Source: Chromatiaceae bacterium
GTDB taxonomy: Bacteria; Pseudomonadota; Gammaproteobacteria; Chromatiales; Chromatiaceae
Direction: 5' to 3'
DNA: 6,310 bases
Assembly: GCA_012962365.1 (NCBI GenBank)
Contig: DTXR01000537.1
Location: forward strand, 1 to 6,310
Shown here piece by piece: positions 1 to 4,760 of the stretch. Numbering within the stretch: position 1 is the stretch's first letter; every line of letters starts with the position of its first letter. A program made the position numbers and the translations under genes. The notes beneath the pieces were generated by a model, which worked only from the letters and a program-made list of their open reading frames with translations, was not told the DNA's origin and made no database searches.

Positions 1-42
1 CCTTGAAAGCTGTAACTTGTTATTTTATCAGGTATTGTTCTC

Positions 43-74
43 AGAAAAACTCAAAGATGGGCTAGGTCTGGCCC
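43..74 (-). terminator. Weak candidate terminator downstream of mfd
   Basis: On the minus strand, 12 bases after the mfd stop codon, a short stem (GGGC at 74-71 pairing with GCCC at 62-59, plus one more A-U pair after a mismatch) is followed by a T-rich stretch with a run of five T (positions 50-45 region read in reverse). The stem is short and the T tract is interrupted, so an intrinsic terminator is possible but not convincing. An alternative GCCC/GGGC pairing using 71-74 and 84-87 competes with it. The rest of 1-58 shows no gene, and I see nothing else there. Confidence 0.3.
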
Positions 75-86
75 GCAGGTTCAGGG

Positions 87-3000
87 CTATCCTAGCATCC
101 CTATCAGCGCCCGAACATTTTCCACCCGGCTTTCCGTTTCTTCCAGATCAGCGAAGAAGCACAACCGGTCGCTGCCATCCAGCTTGAATTGTTGTGGCCG
201 GGTCTGGATGAGGTGGATGATGCGCGCCGGGTCGATGGCCGGTTGTTCTTCGAAGTGAATCTTGCCGCCGTGGGGGCCGGCTTCGATCTTGCGGATGCCC
301 AAAGGATGGACTTCCAGCTTCAGCTGGGTGATGTCGAACAGGTTTTTTGCCTGATCCGGCAACAGGCCGAAGCGGTCGATCATTTCCACCCGCAGTTCGC
401 GCAGTTCTTCCTGGTCTGTGGCTGAGGCGATGCGCTTGTATTGGATGAGACGCACATGCACATCCGGCAGGTAGTCCTCGGGGAGCAGTGCAGGCAGGTT
501 GAGGTCGATTTCCGTGCCGTGATCCAGGGGGCGGTCCAGTTCCGGCTGTTTGCCTTCCCTGATGGCGCGCACGGCCCGCTCCAGCATCTGGGTATAGAGC
601 GTGAAGCCCACTTCGTGGATCTGGCCGCTCTGGTCTTCGCCCAGAAGCTCGCCCGCGCCGCGGATTTCCAGGTCGTGCGTGGCCAGGGTGAAGCCGGCGC
701 CCAGGTCTTCCAGCGCCTCCAATGCGGCAAGGCGTTTCACCGCATCCTTGGTCATGGCTTTGGGTGGCGGGGTGATGAGATAGGCGTATGCCCGGTGATG
801 GGAGCGGCCCACCCGGCCGCGCAGCTGGTGCAGCTGGGCCAGGCCCAGCTTGTCGGCGCGGTTGATGATGATGGTGTTGGCCGTGGGCACGTCGATGCCG
901 CTTTCGATGATGGTGGTGGCCACCAGGATGTTGAAGCGCTGGTGATAGAAGTCGCGCATGATGCGCTCCAGCTCGCGCTCGCGCATCTGGCCGTGGGCGT
1001 AGTCCACCCGGGCTTCCGGCACCAGTTTTTCGATATCGCCCACCATGCGCTCGATGCTGCTGACTTCGTTATGCAACACGTAGACTTGCCCCCCACGCTG
1101 CAACTCCCGCTGGCAGGCTTCGCTGATGACCACGTCGTTCCACTGCTGTACAAAGGTCTTGATGGGCTGGCGCTTGGCCGGGGGCGTGGCGATGATGGAC
1201 AGGTCGCGCATGCCCGACATGGCCATGTTCAGGGTGCGGGGAATGGGTGTGGCGGTTAGGGTGAGGATGTCCACCTCGGCGCGCAGGGCTTTGAGTCTTT
1301 CTTTATGACGCACGCCGAAGCGGTGTTCCTCGTCGATGATCACCAGACCCAAGTCCTTGAATTTTATGCCTTGACTGAGTATCTTGTGGGTGCCCACCAC
1401 GATATCCACGGTGCCGTTTTCCAGTCCTTTCAAGGTGGCATTGACTGCTTTGGTCGAGCTGAAGCGGGATAGGGACGCGATCTTCACCGGCCAGTCGGCG
1501 AAGCGGTCGGCAAAGTTCTCGTAGTGCTGTTGGGCGAGGAGGGTGGTGGGCACCAGCACCGCCACCTGCTTGCCCCCCTGGGTGGCCATGAAGGCGGCGC
1601 GCATGGCGACCTCAGTCTTGCCGAAGCCCACGTCACCGCAGACCACCCGATCCATGGGTCGGGGCGAGCACATGTCGGTGATGACGTCGTCGATGGCCTT
1701 TTCCTGATCCGGGGTTTCCTCGAACTCGAATTCGGATGCGAACTGGCTGTATTCCTCGCCGGGGGGCGGGAAGGTGTAGCCCTGGCGGGCTTCCCGGCGG
1801 GCGTAGATTTCAAGCAGCTCGGCGGCGGCATCACGGACTTTATCAGCGGCCTTTTTCCTGGCTTTTTCCCACTGGTCGCTGCCGAGGCGGTGCAGGGGGG
1901 CATTCTCTTCCGTGGCGCCGGTGTAACGGCTGATGAGATGCAGGGAGGACACGGGCACGTAGAGCTTGTCGCCCCGGGCGTATTCCAGTGTGAGAAATTC
2001 CATGCTCATGCCGCCCACGTCCAGACTCTGCAGGCCCAGGTAACGGCCCACGCCATTGTCTTCGTGTACCACAGGTGAGCCGATCTGCAGTTCAGCCAGG
2101 TTGCGCACTACCTGGTCGGCATCGGGGCCGGCCTTGCGTCGCTTGCGGGTCTGGCGTACCCGCTCGCCCAGCAGCAGGGTCTCGGGAATGATGGCCAAGG
2201 GTGGTTCGCCCAGTTCCAGGCCTTCTTCCAGGGGAGCAACGGTGATGGCCAGTGTAAAACCGGTCTGCAGAAAATCTGCAAAGCTGTTCACTGCTTTGGG
2301 TTGCAGACCGAACTCCCTCAAGGTTTCCAGCAAGTGTTCCCGGCGTCCCGCGCTTTCCGTGGTGAACAGCACAGGGCGGTCGCTGCTGCCCAGGTAATCC
2401 TGCAGCAATCCGGCAGGGCGGCTGGCGCGGGCTTGTATGGAAAGTGGTGGCAAGGCACGGGTAGCGAAATTGTGCCAGCTGCTGAAGCCCTTTCGTCGTT
2501 CGTCCACGCTGCCGCGGCGCCAGCTGATACCGGCGTAAGCTTTGATTTGGTGAACCAGTTCGTCGCTGTTCAAGTAGAGCCGTGATGGTGGCAGCAGGGG
2601 GCGCTCGATGTCATGACGGCGGTGTTCATGGCGTTCTTCCACCTGTTCGTAGAAATGGCCGGCATCCTGGGCCAGTTCATCACCCTGGATGATGAGGGCT
2701 CTGCTCCCTAGGTAGTCGAACAGGGTGGCGGTCTGGTCGTGGAACAGGGGTAGATAGTATTCCAGTCCGCCGGGAAAGTTGCCCTCGCTCACTTCCCGGT
2801 AGATGAGGCTGGCCTGGGGATCACCCTCGAACTGATTGCGGTACTGGCGCCGGAAGCGCCTGATGGCGTCCTCGTCCACGGGGAATTCCCGGGCGGGGAG
2901 CAGGCGAATCCCGTCCACCTTTTCCCCCGAACGCTGGGTCTCCGGGTCGAACAGGCGGATGCTGTCGATCTCGTCGTCGAACAGGTCGATGCGGTAGGGC

Positions 3001-3563
3001 AGTGCCGCACCCATGGGGAAAAGATCCAGCAGCGAACCCCGCACAGCGAATTCACCGTGTTCCATGACCTGGGATACGCAGTGATAGCCCGCACGTTCCA
3101 GGCGCTGGCGGAATGTGTCGATCTCAAGCGTGTTTCCCGTGTCCAGCACCAGGCTATGAGCATCCAGATAGTCCGGTGGCAGAATGCGCTGTTGCAAGGT
3201 GGCAGCAGGCACGATGATGATGCCTTCGGTTGCAGACCGCAGTCGATGCAAGGTCATCAGCCGCTGGGATACAAGCTCCGGCAGCGGGGAAAATATGTCG
3301 TAGGGCAGGGTTTCCCAGTCAGGGAAATGCAGGATGGGAAGCTGCCTATCCTGCAGGAAGAATCCCAGCTGCTGTTCCAGGCGTGTCGCTTCCTGTACGT
3401 CGCGGGCAACCACGACGGTCAATCCATCCCATTGCGCCGCTGCCCTGGCGATGGCCAGTTCGCTCACCGTGCCGCTGCAGCGCCCCCATTGTAGGCGCTC
3501 ACCCGGCTTTTTCGGCAGGGGTGGCGTGAATGCAGAAACAGTTTGTTCGACGGCGGTGCTCAT
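87..3563 (-). CDS. mfd: Transcription-repair coupling factor Mfd
   Basis: This is a complete 1158-residue Mfd (E. coli Mfd has 1148). The family's cytoplasmic ATPase binds RNA polymerase stalled at DNA lesions, pushes it forward or off the DNA, and recruits UvrA to start nucleotide excision repair on the transcribed strand. Visible in order: an N-terminal UvrB-like module (about 15-330, with the EHGEFAVRGSLLDLFP stretch at 168-183 belonging to the UvrA-contacting region); a CarD-like RNA-polymerase interaction domain (about 493-548); a superfamily 2 translocase with Walker A GDVGFGKT (643-650), Walker B DEEH (744-747), TATPIPRT (770-777) and arginine-finger motif QLRGRVGRS (913-921); the RecG/Mfd-type TRG region (957-980); and the C-terminal TRCF domain (about 1015-1150). 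No frameshift or missing motif is seen. The ATG at 3563 fits the family N-terminus, but no clear Shine-Dalgarno precedes it; the next in-frame Met (103) would remove conserved sequence. It ends in TAG and is transcribed away from the exported-protein gene. Confidence 0.99.
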   Translation of the reverse strand: MSTAVEQTVSAFTPPLPKKPGERLQWGRCSGTVSELAIARAAAQWDGLTVVVARDVQEATRLEQQLGFFLQDRQLPILHFPDWETLPYDIFSPLPELVSQRLMTLHRLRSATEGIIIVPAATLQQRILPPDYLDAHSLVLDTGNTLEIDTFRQRLERAGYHCVSQVMEHGEFAVRGSLLDLFPMGAALPYRIDLFDDEIDSIRLFDPETQRSGEKVDGIRLLPAREFPVDEDAIRRFRRQYRNQFEGDPQASLIYREVSEGNFPGGLEYYLPLFHDQTATLFDYLGSRALIIQGDELAQDAGHFYEQVEERHEHRRHDIERPLLPPSRLYLNSDELVHQIKAYAGISWRRGSVDERRKGFSSWHNFATRALPPLSIQARASRPAGLLQDYLGSSDRPVLFTTESAGRREHLLETLREFGLQPKAVNSFADFLQTGFTLAITVAPLEEGLELGEPPLAIIPETLLLGERVRQTRKRRKAGPDADQVVRNLAELQIGSPVVHEDNGVGRYLGLQSLDVGGMSMEFLTLEYARGDKLYVPVSSLHLISRYTGATEENAPLHRLGSDQWEKARKKAADKVRDAAAELLEIYARREARQGYTFPPPGEEYSQFASEFEFEETPDQEKAIDDVITDMCSPRPMDRVVCGDVGFGKTEVAMRAAFMATQGGKQVAVLVPTTLLAQQHYENFADRFADWPVKIASLSRFSSTKAVNATLKGLENGTVDIVVGTHKILSQGIKFKDLGLVIIDEEHRFGVRHKERLKALRAEVDILTLTATPIPRTLNMAMSGMRDLSIIATPPAKRQPIKTFVQQWNDVVISEACQRELQRGGQVYVLHNEVSSIERMVGDIEKLVPEARVDYAHGQMRERELERIMRDFYHQRFNILVATTIIESGIDVPTANTIIINRADKLGLAQLHQLRGRVGRSHHRAYAYLITPPPKAMTKDAVKRLAALEALEDLGAGFTLATHDLEIRGAGELLGEDQSGQIHEVGFTLYTQMLERAVRAIREGKQPELDRPLDHGTEIDLNLPALLPEDYLPDVHVRLIQYKRIASATDQEELRELRVEMIDRFGLLPDQAKNLFDITQLKLEVHPLGIRKIEAGPHGGKIHFEEQPAIDPARIIHLIQTRPQQFKLDGSDRLCFFADLEETESRVENVRALIGMLG

Positions 3564-3578
3564 GGGGCGCGTATTGTC

Positions 3579-3611
3579 GCACAGGGCAGGCGTTTTCAGA
3601 AATCCCTGTGC
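3579..3611. repeat. 8-bp inverted repeat next to the mfd start
   Basis: GCACAGGG at 3579-3586 and its exact reverse complement CCCTGTGC at 3604-3611 are separated by 17 bases, giving a centre-to-centre distance of 25 bp. The inner edge is 15 bases upstream of the mfd start codon. It could be an operator for a dimeric regulator, or a stem-loop in the mfd leader RNA holding 6 G-C pairs of 8. It does not match the LexA box pattern CTG-N10-CAG. No regulator can be named from the sequence. Confidence 0.45.
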
Positions 3612-3625
3612 AGACCGTTAATAAG

Positions 3626-3646
3626 ACGGTTCAGGAACGGTTCAGG
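3626..3646 (+). promoter_or_regulatory. Tandem direct repeat, likely OmpR-family regulator site
   Basis: The 10-mer ACGGTTCAGG occurs at 3626-3635 and again at 3637-3646, one base apart, giving an 11-bp period. Written as hexamers it is GGTTCA-N5-GGTTCA. Tandem half-sites repeated once per helical turn are the known geometry for OmpR/PhoB-family response regulators (PhoP, PmrA and PhoB boxes all have this spacing). The repeat sits where a -35 element should be, just upstream of a good -10 (3654-3659), as in promoters that such regulators activate. The binding protein is not encoded in this window, and which family member binds is unknown. Confidence 0.6.
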
Positions 3647-3653
3647 CGGCTTT

Positions 3654-3659
3654 TATTAT
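3654..3659 (+). promoter_or_regulatory. Candidate -10 element of the exported-protein gene
   Basis: TATTAT matches the sigma-70 -10 consensus at five of six positions. The base stretch 17 bp upstream (TCAGGA at 3631-3636) is a poor -35 and falls inside the tandem direct repeat, which suggests activator dependence. TATCCT at 3657-3662 is a weaker alternative; it would place exactly 12 bp between the second GGTTCA and the -10. Either gives a leader of roughly 25-30 bases before the ATG. Short 5-bp arms CGGCT (3647-3651) and AGCCG (3665-3669) flank the element, probably by chance. Confidence 0.45.
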
Positions 3660-3682
3660 CCTGTAGCCGTGTTCAAACCAAT

Positions 3683-3686
3683 GGAG
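3683..3686 (+). promoter_or_regulatory. Ribosome binding site fixing the start at 3695
   Basis: GGAG lies 8 bases before the ATG at 3695, a normal Shine-Dalgarno spacing. Together with the signal peptide that begins exactly there, it selects this start over the in-frame ATG at 3530, which lies inside mfd on the other strand and upstream of the promoter elements. Confidence 0.75.
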
Positions 3687-3694
3687 AAAAACGC

Positions 3695-4474
3695 ATGAAA
3701 ACATTCAGGAACATTCTGATTGGTATTTCCTTGCTGCTGGGATTGTCATTTCAGGTCGGAGCAGGCAACTACGACGATGATGTGGAGATCGACGTTGTTT
3801 CAGACAATCGTGGGGAGCTGCATCAGTATCCCGCCAAATCCGGCAACAAAAAGCGCCGTGCGTATATTGCAGTGCGTGATGGCGAGCGTTACAGCATCCG
3901 CGTCAGGAACCGTACAGATAGACGTATCGGCGTTGTGATTGCTGTCGATGGTCGAAATATCATCAGTGGCAAGAAATCCCATCTGAAACCCAGGGAAGCA
4001 AAGTATGTGCTGGGTCCTTGGGAAACGGCGGAATATGAAGGCTGGCGTACCAGCCGTAATCGGGTCAATCGTTTCTATTTTACCGATATGGATGATTCCT
4101 ATGCCGATGCCTGGGGTGATCACAGTGCCATGGGCGTGATTGCGGTTGCGGTGTACAGGGAGAAAAAGCCAAAGCGTCAGGGATACAGCATACAAAAGCG
4201 GCGCAAAAGCAGCGAGGAAGCAGCCCGGGATTCCGCTGGCACCGGCTTTGGTGAAAGCGAATGGTCGCCAAGCCGCAAGGTGAAGTTCAAGGCGCGCAAG
4301 AAGCCGATGTTCAAGAAGTTCATCAAATACGAATGGCGCAGGACATTGTGCCGGAAGGGCATCATTCCCCGTTGCAGGTACTACGACGATGAACCCGATA
4401 ACCGTTTCTGGCCCGATGATGACTGGGATGATGGCTACGCGCCTCCTCCATGGAGACTGAGACACCATCACTGA
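3695..4474 (+). CDS. Exported protein of unknown function
   Basis: This 259-residue protein has no function I can assign. Residues 1-23 form a clear Sec signal peptide: K2/R5, hydrophobic core ILIGISLLLGLSF, and a V-G-A site with cleavage expected after A23. There is no lipobox and no later membrane helix, so the product is probably periplasmic or secreted. The mature protein starts acidic (NYDDDVEID). A compact region follows at about 57-155, rich in alternating beta-type residues, with recognisable stretches IGVVIAVDGRNI (78-89), GPWETAEYEGWR (107-118), VNRFYFT (124-130) and MGVIAVAVYRE (146-156). Next come a Lys/Arg-rich segment (157-216) interrupted by GTGFGESEW (182-190), two cysteines eight residues apart (219, 227), and a tail rich in Asp, Trp and Pro ending in three histidines. 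The core resembles, from memory, an uncharacterised proteobacterial protein family. The gene stands alone between a probable response-regulator promoter and a hairpin terminator, and appears less GC-rich than mfd. Confidence 0.9.
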   Translation: MKTFRNILIGISLLLGLSFQVGAGNYDDDVEIDVVSDNRGELHQYPAKSGNKKRRAYIAVRDGERYSIRVRNRTDRRIGVVIAVDGRNIISGKKSHLKPREAKYVLGPWETAEYEGWRTSRNRVNRFYFTDMDDSYADAWGDHSAMGVIAVAVYREKKPKRQGYSIQKRRKSSEEAARDSAGTGFGESEWSPSRKVKFKARKKPMFKKFIKYEWRRTLCRKGIIPRCRYYDDEPDNRFWPDDDWDDGYAPPPWRLRHHH

Positions 4475-4482
4475 GTATTACT

Positions 4483-4512
4483 GGTCAATGGCACATATCG
4501 GTGTCATTGACC
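4483..4512. terminator. Hairpin between convergent genes, probable bidirectional terminator
   Basis: Arms at 4483-4494 and 4501-4512 pair over 12 bp around a 6-base loop. The single non-Watson-Crick position is G(4491) with T(4504), a tolerated G-U in plus-strand RNA but a C-A mismatch in minus-strand RNA. It fills the gap between the stop codons of the exported-protein gene (ends 4474) and the small membrane protein gene (stop at 4513-4515), which is the expected place for a shared terminator. Neither side has a strong T tract (TTATCC on plus, AGTAATAC on minus), so termination may be weak, Rho-assisted, or the hairpin may mainly protect 3' ends. Confidence 0.5.
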
Positions 4513-4689
4513 TTATCCGGAATCGGATTTGACCAGCCAGACCAGCCCGGCGGCCCCGGCAACGACCAATACAAAAGTGATCAGCGAACCGCTCAGGGGG
4601 TGCCCCTGATTGACCAGGGCAGACACGGCACCGTAAAAAACTATCAGTGCAGCGAAAATGGCTCCAAGAATGAGCAGGATTTTTTTCAT
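4513..4689 (-). CDS. Small membrane protein with two predicted helices (58 aa)
   Basis: Starting at the ATG at 4689 (MKKILLILG...) the product has 58 residues. Two hydrophobic segments are evident: about residues 4-26 (ILLILGAIFAALIVFYGAVSALV) and 35-53 (SLITFVLVVAGAAGLVWLV), joined by a short polar loop NQGHPLSG, with positive K2/K3 at one end and KSDSG at the other. By the positive-inside rule both ends probably face the cytoplasm, though this is inference. I do not recognise a family. The start is uncertain: no Shine-Dalgarno precedes 4689, and the frame stays open upstream to an ATG at 4725 and a GTG at 4740, which would add a proline-rich leader (up to 17 residues). The gene runs divergently from the RND transporter gene 71 bases away and convergently with the exported-protein gene, stopping directly against the shared hairpin. 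A short hydrophobic frame could arise by chance, but the MKK start and clean two-helix layout favour a real gene. Confidence 0.68.
   Translation of the reverse strand: MKKILLILGAIFAALIVFYGAVSALVNQGHPLSGSLITFVLVVAGAAGLVWLVKSDSG
4593..4609. repeat. GC-rich 7-bp hairpin inside the small membrane protein gene
   Basis: TCAGGGG (4593-4599) and CCCCTGA (4603-4609) are perfect reverse complements around a 3-base spacer. The hairpin falls on the codons for the loop between the two predicted membrane helices. No T tract follows on either strand, so it does not look like a terminator. It may simply reflect codon choice for the QGHPLSG stretch, or slow translation between the helices. Confidence 0.35.
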
Positions 4690-4760
4690 CTTTAGGGGGG
4701 GATCTGGAGGATTTAAAGGTATCATAACGAATTCGGCCACAGGACAGAACCGGACATCGC
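4690..4760. promoter_or_regulatory. Divergent control region between the small membrane protein and RND genes
   Basis: These 71 bases must carry the start signals for both flanking genes. Facing right, TATCAT at 4720-4725 is a possible -10 but lacks a matching -35, and only a weak CGGA (4751-4754) precedes the ATG at 4761. Facing left, TATGAT (4726-4721 in reverse) is a possible -10 overlapping the same bases, also without a good -35; if it is used, the upstream start candidates at 4725 and 4740 of the small gene are excluded. A run of seven G (4695-4701) lies just upstream of the small gene start. The calls are tentative. Confidence 0.3.

Noticed and set aside
441..1259. Long plus-strand open frame (272 codons) antisense to mfd
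   Set aside because: It lies wholly opposite a conserved mfd coding region, its translation has low-complexity His/Gly/Asp/Val-rich composition typical of reversed GC-rich codons, and no ribosome binding site or motif supports it.
1524..2078. Plus-strand open frame (184 codons) antisense to mfd
   Set aside because: Same reasoning: a shadow of the mfd helicase and RNA-polymerase interaction region with no independent support.
3530..3694. N-terminal extension of the exported protein from the ATG at 3530
   Set aside because: It would begin inside mfd, cross the promoter and direct repeat, and bury the signal peptide 55 residues into the protein.
3695..3712. TTCAGGAAC recurring at 3704-3712 as a third regulator half-site
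   Set aside because: It lies in the signal peptide codons, lacks the GG preceding TTCA, and is not in helical phase as part of a tandem pair.
3800..4471. Minus-strand open frame (223 codons) covering the exported-protein gene
   Set aside because: The plus-strand frame has a promoter, ribosome binding site and signal peptide; the reverse frame has none of these and would need to start inside the other gene's last codons.
4661..4686. Plus-strand intrinsic terminator (GCTC/GAGC stem followed by seven T)
   Set aside because: The stem is only 4 bp, four bases separate it from the T run, and the T run is explained by the lysine codons at the start of the minus-strand small gene.
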